Positions 43,478 to 53,237 of a DNA stretch of 64,000 bases are shown here, one piece after another. The stretch comes from Dictyobacter vulcani (GTDB taxonomy: Bacteria; Chloroflexota; Ktedonobacteria; Ktedonobacterales; Ktedonobacteraceae): assembly GCF_008974265.1 (NCBI RefSeq), contig NZ_BKZW01000003.1:558001-622000 (forward strand). The letters are read 5' to 3'. Positions within the stretch are counted from its first letter, which is position 1. Each line of letters opens with the position of its first letter. The translations under genes were made by a program, and so were the position numbers. The notes below the pieces were generated by a model. That model was not told where the DNA came from. It made no database searches and saw only the letters and a list, made by a program, of their open reading frames with translations.

Positions 43478-43721
43478 TTAAGGAAACCATAACATATGTG
43501 CCTGATGTATATATGGTGCAACTATCATTAGATTCCACTATCTCTATTGCATGGTTGGTGAAAAATATGAAGACATAGTGAGATAAAGCAGGCAAAAGGC
43601 CTGAAATTATAGAAAATGTGAATATAAGTTGTTTTTCTACCGTTTTGTAGCTCTTGAAAAAGAAGAGTTAATGAGTACAGATGTTCTTGTAAACTTCTCG
43701 TAGAAAGATGAAAAATAGCTT

Positions 43722-46154
43722 ATGATCACAAAAAACGAATATTTGATTGCACAAACGAAACTGCAAGAGCTACGTAGACAGCGGCCTCGGCTTGCCAGGG
43801 CTTATCGCGAACTTGAACAACAATTAGAACAAACTCCAACGACACTCCAACAACTGCGCTTGCTTTTTACAGGGCTGCGAAAAATTACCATGGCTGGTAT
43901 TGCGCTTCATCCAGATGTCGCAAACCTGGAACCAATGCTTAACGGACTCCAACTCTCGGAGGAAACTATTGCATTCTGGCGTTCTCGTCTGACAAAAGAG
44001 CTACCGCAGGGTCGCTTACGTTCAGACTTGATCTATATTTTTGGTGCCTTACTCGAAGAATGGGTCCATGAAAAGAGCGAAGGTACAAATTCTCATCCTG
44101 TTGAAACCGAAATAAGTGCTCAACTCCTGGAAGCAGCCTGTCAGCCTACTGAAACTTTATCTGATTTCTCGTTGCTAGACGATCTTTTTGCTGAGCGCAC
44201 ATTAAAAGGAAAAAATATTGCCACACGCTTTCAGGCGTTAGCAAAAAACGTTTTGCGAGAACGTATTACCACCTCAGAACTAAAGGAGGTGCTTGAACAT
44301 TTAAGTGTCAGCCCATTTTGCTCTGCTACTATCCACAGGCAAGCGAAGCACTTCTTGCAAGATAGCATTATGTGTAAAGAGATGGCTGATGCGTTATCGA
44401 TTCAGTTAACCCATCTCAATGAATGGAACTGGCCTGAAGATGGTGTGAATTACTTTCCGTTCTGGACAATGAGTAAGTGGCGCCTATTTATCTCTTATGA
44501 ACTCTTCACGATGTGCTTCCTGGAAGCTCTGGGAACACGTTTGCAAAATGTCTTTCAGGAATTTCTGTTAGTGGAATGTGCGGAACGCGATGAACAACTG
44601 CTGGCTATGTTAAAAGAACCTTCCCAGGATGACAATGAAGTCCTGTTCCAACAGACTCTCCAGCAATACAGGCTCGCTGATAGTGATATCTGGATAAATC
44701 TACTTTCACATCCCGATAGGGAGTTGACCTTCAAAGACTTTAAAGCATTTTTTAAACAACCCCCTTTTCATAGCTCGATTGTGGCTGTGCGACAACGCCT
44801 GCGCGAAAGGCTGCAGGGTGCCAGCACCACGCTTGATGGCTATGAATCTCGGCGTAAGGTTGATGGGATGAGGAGCACCCTGCAATTTATTAATACGGAG
44901 ATTCAACTCGCGCGTGCAGCCTTTCCTGACACTCCTCTTTATGTGCTTAAACTTGATGTGAAAGATTTCTATCCTTCTCTTCCGCATGATCTCCTGATCG
45001 CTGTACTTGAGCGTTATGGTTTTTCGCCAGCAGATCTGGCTTTTTTTCGTACATTTTTAGAAGTGCAGGTACAGCGAGGAGACGAGAAGGCTTACATCTG
45101 GCGCGGTGTGCCGCTCCATCACCGTTTTTCGAATGTGTTGGGTGAAATGGTGTTAAAGCTTCTGGATCAGCATATCTTGCGCAATGCACGTGTACAGGTT
45201 ATTCGTCTGGTTGATGATATTTGTATTCTGACACCGTATGCGGATGAAGCAGTCAAAGCCTGGCAAGCAGCACAGGAATTCTGCCAGCAGACTGGACTGA
45301 CCCTTAACCAGGAAAAATGTGGTGCTGTCTGTATTGGTGGTAGCCTGCCTGAGCAGTTACCGCGCTCGCTTCCTTCCTGGCTGCTGTTAAAGCTCAATGA
45401 GCAAGGTGTATGGCAAGTTGATTTGGAGGGATTTGATACTTACCGCGAACAGGCGCGGCAACGAGTACTGCATTATCCATCGCTATTAACGCAGATCGAG
45501 GTCTATAATCTGCATGCCAAACATTTAATTCGCGCTACGGCCATGGATTCTGATTTAGGTGAAACTCATCGAAAAAGCATCGATGTGGTTGCAAGGAGGT
45601 TCCATCAAGCCTTCTTTGGCCAGGGACATGGTATTGTCGATGCACTGCACCAGGCAATCCGTGAGCGTTTCCTTGATAATGATATGAATATTACGCTGCC
45701 AGAAGCCTGGTTTTACTGGCCTATTACCGCAGGTGGTTGTGGTTTGACTCTAAGTATGATCACGGCTTCCGGATATGCAGAGCAGTGGGTTAGCGAGGAT
45801 AAAAAGACGATACCAGCGAAACTTACTGCTACCTGGCAAAGAGCAGGAAATGATTGGGCATATTTTTATTCCTCTCATATCAATCATGTACCTATGAAGG
45901 CTCCAACTACTACTCCGGGTATGGAGGTGCTGGTAAACGATTTCATCCATCGGAGCAACGAACTGGGGTATCGCAGTCAACATACCCTGGGACCCTACTG
46001 GCGCTGGATAGTCTACATCTATGGTCCACAAATTATTGATCATCTGGGCACATTTCGTTTCTTGAATACAGAATTAGTGCCACTGCACATTATCTTGCAA
46101 CAAGATCAATATGCAGCGGGAACTGGAGGTAATGATGGCGATGATCTCTTCTAA
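43722..46154 (+). CDS. Stand-alone reverse transcriptase with LVDD active site, candidate rvt-type
   Basis: 810-residue RT not linked to an intron, retron or phage gene. Motif A is LKLDVKDFYPSLP (catalytic D412), motif B-like GVPLHHRFSNVLGEMVL, and motif C RLVDDICIL (D498, D499), where the usual YxDD is LVDD; TERT and the domesticated rvt family also have LVDD-like boxes. Motif D follows at QTGLTLNQEKCGAV. The N-terminal 390 residues contain charged helical sequence with coiled-coil character (LRRQRPRLARAYRELEQQLEQ), and the C-terminal 280 residues have no recognised domain. Start has only a weak GAAAGA site. Defence-type RTs are the main alternative. Confidence 0.8.
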   Translation: MITKNEYLIAQTKLQELRRQRPRLARAYRELEQQLEQTPTTLQQLRLLFTGLRKITMAGIALHPDVANLEPMLNGLQLSEETIAFWRSRLTKELPQGRLRSDLIYIFGALLEEWVHEKSEGTNSHPVETEISAQLLEAACQPTETLSDFSLLDDLFAERTLKGKNIATRFQALAKNVLRERITTSELKEVLEHLSVSPFCSATIHRQAKHFLQDSIMCKEMADALSIQLTHLNEWNWPEDGVNYFPFWTMSKWRLFISYELFTMCFLEALGTRLQNVFQEFLLVECAERDEQLLAMLKEPSQDDNEVLFQQTLQQYRLADSDIWINLLSHPDRELTFKDFKAFFKQPPFHSSIVAVRQRLRERLQGASTTLDGYESRRKVDGMRSTLQFINTEIQLARAAFPDTPLYVLKLDVKDFYPSLPHDLLIAVLERYGFSPADLAFFRTFLEVQVQRGDEKAYIWRGVPLHHRFSNVLGEMVLKLLDQHILRNARVQVIRLVDDICILTPYADEAVKAWQAAQEFCQQTGLTLNQEKCGAVCIGGSLPEQLPRSLPSWLLLKLNEQGVWQVDLEGFDTYREQARQRVLHYPSLLTQIEVYNLHAKHLIRATAMDSDLGETHRKSIDVVARRFHQAFFGQGHGIVDALHQAIRERFLDNDMNITLPEAWFYWPITAGGCGLTLSMITASGYAEQWVSEDKKTIPAKLTATWQRAGNDWAYFYSSHINHVPMKAPTTTPGMEVLVNDFIHRSNELGYRSQHTLGPYWRWIVYIYGPQIIDHLGTFRFLNTELVPLHIILQQDQYAAGTGGNDGDDLF

Positions 46155-46369
46155 ATAGCACAAACTCCAGCCCCACAGTCAGCCGAAGTTGTAGCTCTTC
46201 CAGTGTATGAAGCAAACGAGAGCTGTTCAGGTGATTAAATGACGGAAATTGTCGAAATGCTTTCTCATCCAATTGATTGCATTATTGAATGGAACATCTA
46301 GTTTTTGACAGATTTTTGTGCAGGGAGGATACCGATGTATTTTACGCTTTCTCGGTGTCCTCTCTGGGG

Positions 46370-46810
46370 TTACTGGATGCAGAATTCGTTGTTTTCGGGA
46401 TCGGCCATGGTGATCCCGAAATCGCCGAATTCTTCGCAGCGGTAGAGTTCGCGGGCTCCGAGTTTGGTGAGGTGCTCGACTTCAGCAATGGTGCGTTGTT
46501 TACGCTCTTCAGGGGAAGCCGTCTCTTGTCCATGCAGGCCAACGTTAATATCCAGGTGAACACGGTTTTTGACGGTTTTGGCTTCGGGAACATGCTGGAA
46601 GAAAATGCGTGGTCCCTTTCCCTCTGGATCCACGATGGCGGATGCTTTATTCCACTGATCTTCGGGAATGTGTTGCGCCTGTAAAAAAGCTGGCCATGAG
46701 TCGTATCCCTTAGGAGGATCCTGGATCTTGTAATGTAGGACCTCAGCCCAGAATGCCGCTAGCTTTGTTGGATCAGTACAATCGATGGCCACCTGTACAG
46801 ATAATCCCAT
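46370..46810 (-). CDS. VOC-superfamily (glyoxalase-like) protein
   Basis: 146 residues of the glyoxalase-like domain: opening SVQVAIDCTDPTKLAAFWAEVLHYKI, central DINVGLHGQE, and closing FGITMADPENNEFCIQ, the last being the usual metal-ligand region of vicinal-oxygen-chelate enzymes (with Glu in ENNEF). Start at 46810 behind AAGGAGC. No neighbour suggests a substrate. Members act as dioxygenases, isomerases or resistance proteins; function undetermined. Confidence 0.82.
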   Translation of the reverse strand: MGLSVQVAIDCTDPTKLAAFWAEVLHYKIQDPPKGYDSWPAFLQAQHIPEDQWNKASAIVDPEGKGPRIFFQHVPEAKTVKNRVHLDINVGLHGQETASPEERKQRTIAEVEHLTKLGARELYRCEEFGDFGITMADPENNEFCIQ

Positions 46811-47262
46811 GCTTGTTTGCTCCTTATGATACTATTTTGCTTTCATGTTCTCTATATGAGCCAGTATAATGCTGAAACTGGACATATTCGTTCCTCTTTA
46901 AGGATCATTTATTAACCTATTCAGAAATATGTTGTCAGCAGAGTGGAGTTAGGCTTGCCAATGCAGGCATTGAAGTGCTTCACAATGAAACACTTACTGT
47001 ATTTTTGTCGTTTCTCTCTTTAGATGCTGTGTATTGCGTTGATAGTTGTGAGACCTTTTTGGCCGCTCATGAGTATTAATGTAGGAAGAGTTTTTTATTC
47101 CTGTAGCTATGAAGACAGCAGCATCTGTTATCACGCCAGGATGTGTGGGTGGGCTTTTGACATGTATCTTCTTCCATTCGTCATACTACAGAGATAGTGT
47201 ATTATGGAATATATTTCTTTGTCGTATCCCGTATATACAGTAAAAAAAGCAGGGGGAGCTTG
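46811..47262. other. Intergenic region upstream of the hypothetical gene at 47263
   Basis: About 450 AT-rich bases. TTGACA at about 47156 followed by CATACT-type sequence is a possible promoter for the next gene, though the spacing is long. No gene, repeat or structured RNA was recognised. Confidence 0.4.
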
Positions 47263-47772
47263 ATGGATAGACACCTGGGCGCCAGAATGGTTTTTCGGGT
47301 CGAGATTGCGCCAGAGGATGAACTTAATACCGATGTGTCGGTTATTTATGCCTTTGGTGACGAATTCAGGCATTTGCTACAGCATCATGGTTATGCGTTT
47401 GTCTCTGTCTATACTGGTAAGTTGGGAGGGAACAATCGTCGCTATCAGGTAGCGGCGGATAGCGAGCAATGTGATCTGCAACAGAAAATGCAGCCTGATC
47501 TCTTCCAGCAATTGAACTTTCTGCTCTGCGCCGCCGGTTCGATTGTGCATATCCTCTTTCAGGCTGGCAAGCGCACGGTTCAACCTCCAGGATTCCTCAG
47601 AGTAGCTTTGACGCTAGGTGATATTGAAGTGCCAGTGGTCCCTCTTGATGTTGAAGACGATGAACGCATTGCCACGCTGGTTACTTATATCCTGGCCAAA
47701 CATCAGTTGCAATACCTCCCCGAGCCTCAGCAGATTCGCATCCTTGGTAAAGTTATCTCATCCCGGAGCTAG
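47263..47772 (+). CDS. Hypothetical protein
   Basis: 169 residues from ATG 47263 behind a strong AGGGGGAG. Contains an acidic stretch around EDELNTD and an LDVEDDERIATLVTYILAKHQL end; soluble, no membrane helix or signal. Reads as alpha/beta, with no motif I recognise. It is followed by an unrelated hydrolase. No function can be assigned. Confidence 0.75.
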   Translation: MDRHLGARMVFRVEIAPEDELNTDVSVIYAFGDEFRHLLQHHGYAFVSVYTGKLGGNNRRYQVAADSEQCDLQQKMQPDLFQQLNFLLCAAGSIVHILFQAGKRTVQPPGFLRVALTLGDIEVPVVPLDVEDDERIATLVTYILAKHQLQYLPEPQQIRILGKVISSRS

Positions 47773-47990
47773 CCGGACCTGTACTTTTCCGACCAAGAAA
47801 AGCAGTCACCCGGCTCCTGAAATGCTGCTGGTATTGATTGATCAATACAACAGGCGCTAAAAATGATACAATTGAGCGTATCAATCCCTCATTGCTCATC
47901 TTTCCTGAAATGGTTTTCATGGACATGCCAGGGCTGGCATATATACACCGCTTGTATTATCAATGCGAGTATTCCAAGGAGAGTACACCT

Positions 47991-49051
47991 ATGAGTGCAG
48001 CACTATTTCTTCCAGGTATAGTTCAGAGTACTGTGCAGACGGATCGCCTGACTGTCGCTTATTTGCAGGCAGGAGCAGGAGAAGTGCCCATTGTACTTGT
48101 GCATGGCAATTGTTCTTCTTCGCTCTTTTTTCAGGATTTCATGTTGCAGTTGGCGGCTGCCGGTCGCTACACTATTTATGCTCCAGATATGCGCGGCTAC
48201 GGAGATAGTGAAACATTGCCAGTAGATGCCACGCGTGGCGTACGCGATTATGCTGATGACCTGGCCGCGTTTGTCAACGCGCTACATCTTCCCAGTTACC
48301 ATCTGTTTGGCTGGTCCCTGGGGGGAATGTCGTGATGCAATATGTCATTGATCATCCTGGTAATGTGCGTTCATTGACCTTGCAGGCGCCCGGGTCGCCA
48401 TTTGGATTTGGTGGTACCAGAGATGCACAGGGGACACCCACCTGGCCGGACTTTGCCGGTAGCGGAGGCGGCACCGCTAATCCTGATTTTGCGCAGCGCC
48501 TGGCCAATCAAGACCGCACCAGTGATCAGAGTTCGCCACGTACCGTCATGAATACCTTCTACTTTAAGCCACCATTTCGGGTCGCGCCCGACCGTGAAGA
48601 AATCTATCTGACCAGTATGCTCTCCACAAAGATTCATCCAGGCAATTATCCAGGAGACATGGTGAGTTCGCCAAACTGGCCGCTGGTCGCTCCGGGAACG
48701 CAGGGAGTGAATAATGCTCTGGCGCCAAAGTATTTACATCAGGCTGACTTCGCGGACATGAGTACACAGATACCTGTGCTCTGGCTCCATGGAGCAGACG
48801 ACCAGATTGTGTCCGACACCTCAGTCTTTGATTTAGGTTTTCTTGGGCAAATAGGAGCTATTCCTGGCTGGCCCGGGGCGGATATCTATCCGGCGCAACC
48901 CATGAAAACCCAGGTACGTACCGTGCTTGAGCAGTACAGAGCCAACGGCGGAAGCTATCAAGAAGTTGTCTTGTCCGATTGTGGACATTCGCCACATATC
49001 GAAAAGCAAGACGAGGTTCTCACATTGTTTACAAACTTTATTGATAGGTAA
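47991..49051 (+). CDS. Alpha/beta hydrolase, frameshifted
   Basis: Two frames together make a hydrolase of about 353 residues. The first part has IVLVHGNCSSSLFF (oxyanion region) and DMRGYGDSE, then the nucleophile elbow FGWSLGG at about residue 110. The frame breaks right there: a G6 run (48320-48325) plus one more G would give WSLGGNVVMQYVIDHP and continue in the second frame, which has the catalytic Asp (WLHGADDQIV) and His (CGHSPHIE). So the gene is either split or one G is missing from the sequence. Start at 47991 behind AAGGAGAG. No signal peptide. Confidence 0.8.
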
Positions 49052-49225
49052 CCAATCTGAAGAAATTTCTAGCGATTGACAGCAGTCTGGCTGCGACCAG
49101 GCGTTAGAAAAGCCAGACTGCCGATATCATACAGATAGAGAGCACGTTTTTCTTGATAGCGTGTGGTACAATAGGCATGCCCAACTGGCGAATCAACTTG
49201 TCAAGGAAAGAAGGAAAAGGGAATC

Positions 49226-49834
49226 GTGCCTCTTAAACGCGCGCGTCTGTATGATGTCCTGGCATTGTGTACGGCGATCATTGCCATTGTTCTGGACCAA
49301 TGGACCAAGTCTCTGGTTGTCCGCAATATGGCTGTTGGTAGTCAGATGCCGTTTCCTGTCCTTGGACACTACCTGGTACTCGACTATATTCATAATTCAG
49401 GAGCTGCCTTTGGTATGTTGTCCGGTGGAAATGGCTCAATCGTGCTCGCTGTCTTGATTGCCGCTGCCATTCTGGTTGTCTGCACCCTCTACGCGAGAAT
49501 GATCAATACCGGCCCTCTGGCATATAAAATCGTCTTTGGCTTGATCCTGGGGGGCGCTACTGGCAACTTGCTTGATCGCATCATCCACAGTGGTTATGTG
49601 GTCGATTTTGTCTCCTTCCGTATTCCTGAGATCAATTATTACTTTGCTATTTTTAACGTCGCCGATGCCTGTATCTCGGTCGGTGTCATCTTGCTGTTCA
49701 TCATGGTCCTCTTCGGAGGTGTGAAGCGTGATCATAAAGAGCCACATCATGCGGCCAGTGAGCCGGATGTAGAAGGTGAAGCGTTAAAAGAAACTTCTGC
49801 GGTAAAAAAACCTAAATCGGAGCACAATGAATAA
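49226..49834 (+). CDS. lspA: Lipoprotein signal peptidase II
   Basis: 202-residue inner-membrane aspartic peptidase that removes the signal of prolipoproteins. Four membrane helices; catalytic Asps in GGATGNLLDRI and FNVADACISVG; the family phrase HNSGAAFG. It is longer than usual because of a charged C-terminal tail of about 40 residues. Start at GTG 49226 after AAAAGGG. Its stop overlaps rluD by eight bases, an operon arrangement found in many bacteria. The importer lipoprotein in this window is one of its likely substrates. Confidence 0.95.
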   Translation: MPLKRARLYDVLALCTAIIAIVLDQWTKSLVVRNMAVGSQMPFPVLGHYLVLDYIHNSGAAFGMLSGGNGSIVLAVLIAAAILVVCTLYARMINTGPLAYKIVFGLILGGATGNLLDRIIHSGYVVDFVSFRIPEINYYFAIFNVADACISVGVILLFIMVLFGGVKRDHKEPHHAASEPDVEGEALKETSAVKKPKSEHNE

Positions 49835-50780
49835 CGACACATCATCCTCAACAGTACAAACACAGTGGACGATCACCGACGAGCAGGCGGGCACGCGGTT
49901 AGATCGTTTTTTAGCTGCGCAGATCAGCGAGCTATCGCGTAGCGCGATCCAGCACTTGATCACCGATGGCTCGATCCTCATCAATGAGAAAGCCACCTCC
50001 AAAACAGGCTATGCCCTGCGGCTCAACGACAGCGTGCGCGTCTTGAATTTTGTTCCCTCCTCGGCGGTCAAAAATGTGGTACCCCAGGCCATGCCGCTCG
50101 ATATTGTCTATGAAGATGTCGATTTTCTGGTCCTGAATAAAGTTGCAGGCATGGTTGTGCATCCTGCTCCAGGACATCATGAGGATACTCTGGTGAATGC
50201 CCTGGTGGAACGTTATCCCGAGTTACGCAGCCAGGAAGCAGACCTGCGCCCCGGCATTGTGCATCGTCTGGATCGTGATACATCAGGACTCCTGATTGTG
50301 GCTAAAAATCTGCGTACCCAGGCTGCCCTGATTGAGCAGATGAAGGCGCACCAGATCGAGAAGCGCTACCTGGCCCTCGTCGAAGGTGTTATTGCTCTGG
50401 AGCGTGGTAGCATTGAGGCACCGATTGGCCGTGATCCTCGCAATCGCCAGCAGATGACGATCACCTCCATTGACAGTAAGGATGCGATTACTCACTTTAA
50501 AGTTGAGGAGCGCTTTCAGCACCACACGCTGGTCCTGTTGCAATTAGAGACTGGACGCACCCATCAGATCCGCGTCCACCTCAAAGCCATCGGACATCCC
50601 GTGGTTGGCGATCCTACCTATGGCACCAATCGCCTGCGCTATGGGATCACCCTCAAGCGTCAGTTCCTGCATGCTTATCAACTGCGCTTCCTGCATCCCA
50701 CCACTGGTGAAACCATCGAGCTCGAAGCTCCACTTCCATCTGATCTACAGAGCGTTCTCGACCAGCCTGAGCATCTCTAA
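49827..50780 (+). CDS. rluD: Pseudouridine synthase, RluD family
   Basis: 317 residues: N-terminal S4 RNA-binding domain (about 20-80), then a catalytic domain with HRLDRDTSGLLIVAK (catalytic Asp about 149) and TGRTHQIRVHLKAIGHPVVGDPTYG, the RluA/RluD pattern. Modifies uridines in large-subunit rRNA. Coupled by an eight-base overlap with lspA, and followed by a clean terminator. Symbol by close family resemblance. Confidence 0.92.
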   Translation: MNNDTSSSTVQTQWTITDEQAGTRLDRFLAAQISELSRSAIQHLITDGSILINEKATSKTGYALRLNDSVRVLNFVPSSAVKNVVPQAMPLDIVYEDVDFLVLNKVAGMVVHPAPGHHEDTLVNALVERYPELRSQEADLRPGIVHRLDRDTSGLLIVAKNLRTQAALIEQMKAHQIEKRYLALVEGVIALERGSIEAPIGRDPRNRQQMTITSIDSKDAITHFKVEERFQHHTLVLLQLETGRTHQIRVHLKAIGHPVVGDPTYGTNRLRYGITLKRQFLHAYQLRFLHPTTGETIELEAPLPSDLQSVLDQPEHL

Positions 50781-50785
50781 TACAT

Positions 50786-50826
50786 AAAAAAGCTCCCATC
50801 CGAAATCAATCGGATGGGAGCTTTTT
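50786..50826 (+). terminator. Rho-independent terminator of lspA-rluD
   Basis: A-tract, then AGCTCCCATCCGA pairs with TCGGATGGGAGCT around a six-base loop, followed by TTTTT; placed right after the rluD stop. It should work in both directions. Confidence 0.9.
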
Positions 50827-50953
50827 GCTGCCGAATTTGAAGCATTGATCCAGACAGGTGAAAATGGTAGCCAAAATGGTGGTTTGCTTGCGAGAAACAT
50901 GTTGACATGCTAGGATAGGCGCATATCTCGTCTAAATTGTAGTTAAGGAATAT

Positions 50954-51460
50954 ATGCATATGATTGCTTTGATCCAACGGCTATTTAAAATACGTATTAT
51001 TCGTTATGGTCTGGTAGGTGGCGTTGGCATACCAATCAACGTAGCAGCCCTCTACATATTTCAATTGCTTCTGAGTAATTTCCACCTCACTTTTAACTTT
51101 AACCTGACAGGTCATCCGATGACGGTGAACGCGCTCTACGCCCTGGCTTCAGCGTGTGCCTTTGAGGTAAGTACCATCATCAATTTTGTACTTAACCAAC
51201 TCTTTACCTATCGTGAGCAAAAGATCGAGGGATGGCATTGGATGCGTCGTATTGCCAAAGCCCAGTTGACCAGCCTTTCCGCGTTATCACTCTCCTTTGC
51301 TATTGGTCTGATACTCGTCTACGGACTGCATGTGAATGAATATATTGCCAACCCGATTGGTATCATTCTCGTGTTTGTCTATAACTTCTTTATCTCGAAA
51401 AGATTTGTGTTTAAGCCAACCACAGCGCTGAATCCTGATGTCAACGTTCAGGCAAAATAA
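50954..51460 (+). CDS. GtrA-family membrane protein
   Basis: 168 residues with four membrane helices: IIRYGLVGGVGIPINVAALYIF at the start, TIINFVLNQLFTY, and IANPIGIILVFVYNFFISKRFVF at the end, which are the GtrA signature helices. Members are thought to help move polyprenyl-linked sugars across the membrane in cell-surface glycosylation. No glycosyltransferase is adjacent. Start at 50954 after TAAGGA. Confidence 0.88.
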   Translation: MHMIALIQRLFKIRIIRYGLVGGVGIPINVAALYIFQLLLSNFHLTFNFNLTGHPMTVNALYALASACAFEVSTIINFVLNQLFTYREQKIEGWHWMRRIAKAQLTSLSALSLSFAIGLILVYGLHVNEYIANPIGIILVFVYNFFISKRFVFKPTTALNPDVNVQAK

Positions 51461-51532
51461 GGACGAAGCAAGAAGCAGGCTGCTTTCAATTCTGGCGCAT
51501 GTTTTTATGGATGAATATCAGGAAGATATTTG

Positions 51533-52096
51533 ATGGAAAATAAAAAGGAATTTGCCGGTGGCGTAGTGGTCGCGGTAAGTCGTAATCCAGAACATACTTT
51601 TAGCAAGCCGAAGCGCGAAAGCATCCACCTCATGGCAGGTTTAGGGGTTGAGGGAGACACACATCTGGGTAAGACAGTCCAGCATCGCTCACGTGTGGCG
51701 ATTGATCCGACCCAACCCAACCTGCGTCAGGTTCACCTGATCCATTCCGAACTCCACACTGAATTACAATCTTCCGGCTTCCAGGTGTCAGCGGGCCAGA
51801 TGGGAGAGAATATTACCACGCAGGGTATTGATCTACTGGCTCTGCCAACTGGCACGCGCTTGCATCTGGGCGAGCATGCCGTGGTTGAAGTGACCGGCTT
51901 GCGTAATCCCTGTCTCCAACTGGACCGCTTTCAGCCAGGACTGATGTCAGCGGTCCTCGGGCGTGACGAGCACGGTAATCTTATCCGTAAAGCTGGCATC
52001 ATGGGCATTGTACTCATCGGCGGTGCAGTGCGCCCCCATGATCCGATCCGCATCGAGCTTCCACCAGAACCATACCAACCCCTGGAGCGGGTTTGA
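51533..52096 (+). CDS. MOSC-domain protein
   Basis: 187 residues from ATG 51533 behind AGGA. MOSC (molybdenum cofactor sulfurase C-terminal) fold: VEGDTHLGK at the start, MGENITTQGIDLLALPTGTRL, VTGLRNPCLQLD with the conserved Cys, and a GGAVRPHDPI ending. Such proteins bind molybdenum cofactor or pyridoxal-linked sulfur; exact reaction not deducible. The GRDEHGNLIRKAGIMG piece also matches YiiM-like members. Confidence 0.88.
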   Translation: MENKKEFAGGVVVAVSRNPEHTFSKPKRESIHLMAGLGVEGDTHLGKTVQHRSRVAIDPTQPNLRQVHLIHSELHTELQSSGFQVSAGQMGENITTQGIDLLALPTGTRLHLGEHAVVEVTGLRNPCLQLDRFQPGLMSAVLGRDEHGNLIRKAGIMGIVLIGGAVRPHDPIRIELPPEPYQPLERV

Positions 52097-52216
52097 GGTG
52101 AGATTAGGAAGTTATGAGATCAAAGGTGTAACCTTACAGCAGGTCGGCTATGGCTGGCTAGATATCACGCAACTCAAGCCTGCTTATTGATGTTTTGTAT
52201 TTTCGAAGGAGAAACA

Positions 52217-53173
52217 GTGCCACTAGAACCTATTGATAGGCTACAACTCGAGACGTTGGTCAACCAGATCTTTTCCAGGCAGCCAATACAGGTAGAGCGG
52301 ATGGCTGAAGGCTCTTCTACGTTTGTGTATCGCATTGTCTATCCAAATGAGCTCTTTTATCTACGTATCTTGCCAGAAGAAAACGCAAGTTTTGCTCCTG
52401 AGGTCGCTGTACATACACGTCTGCGGCAGATGCAGGTTAAGGTGCCAGAGGTGATCTACTTTGAGCATTATAATGAACAGTTACAGCGGTCAATCATGGT
52501 TACCACCGAAATCAAGGGTCGCTCGATCAGCCAATCTGGGTTCCTGGACAAGCAGGAAATGCACGCTATTCTTGTGGAAGCAGGACAAGATCTGGCATAT
52601 ATCAATGGCGTGCCTGTCGATGGTTTTGGCTGGATTGCACGTGAGCAGCCAGATACAGAGCTTCTGCGAGCGCCATGGTTGACGCACCGCACCTTTGCGC
52701 TTGAATATTGGGAGGCAGATCTGGCCTTTTTGGCGAGAGACACCCTCCATGCTTCAGAGATTACTCTCCTTGAGCATATTCTTGCCCACTACGACGCCTG
52801 GCTGGATTGTGAGCAGAGCTACCTGGCGCATGGAGATTTTGATACAACTCATATTTATCAGCAAGATGGTCGATACACTGGCATTATCGATTTTGGGGAG
52901 ATTCGTGGAACCAACCGTTGGTACGATCTGGGTCATTTCCATATGCGTGATGGTGAAGCTCTGCCCGATCTAGTATTGCCAGGACTCATTGAAGGCTATG
53001 GAGAGAGCATCCCGCTTCCATCAAACTATGAACAGTCTCTTTGTTTTACCAGTATTTTGATTAATGTGCGTGCATTGGCAAGGAGCCTACAAAAGCGTCC
53101 TGCTAATCGCTATACACTGCATCAACTGAGTGTCCTGAGGAAAGATCTGGCTGTATTGCGATTTTTCCTGTGA
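52217..53173 (+). CDS. Aminoglycoside-phosphotransferase-fold kinase
   Basis: 318 residues if GTG 52217, behind GAAGGAG, is used; upstream ATGs at 52187 and 52190 lack a site. Kinase motifs: nucleotide pocket LRILPEENASFAPEVAVHTR, catalytic YLAHGDFDTTHIY (Asp and the N/H position; here Asp-Thr-Thr-His replaces the usual Asp-x-x-x-x-Asn) and metal-binding GIIDFGEIRG. Small-molecule kinase, possibly antibiotic or sugar phosphotransferase. The altered catalytic loop deserves attention. Confidence 0.8.
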   Translation: MPLEPIDRLQLETLVNQIFSRQPIQVERMAEGSSTFVYRIVYPNELFYLRILPEENASFAPEVAVHTRLRQMQVKVPEVIYFEHYNEQLQRSIMVTTEIKGRSISQSGFLDKQEMHAILVEAGQDLAYINGVPVDGFGWIAREQPDTELLRAPWLTHRTFALEYWEADLAFLARDTLHASEITLLEHILAHYDAWLDCEQSYLAHGDFDTTHIYQQDGRYTGIIDFGEIRGTNRWYDLGHFHMRDGEALPDLVLPGLIEGYGESIPLPSNYEQSLCFTSILINVRALARSLQKRPANRYTLHQLSVLRKDLAVLRFFL

Positions 53174-53237
53174 AACATATGTTTAGCAGTTTATATGAAA
53201 GAAAAAATATATCGTAAGAAAATACGGGAGAATAACA

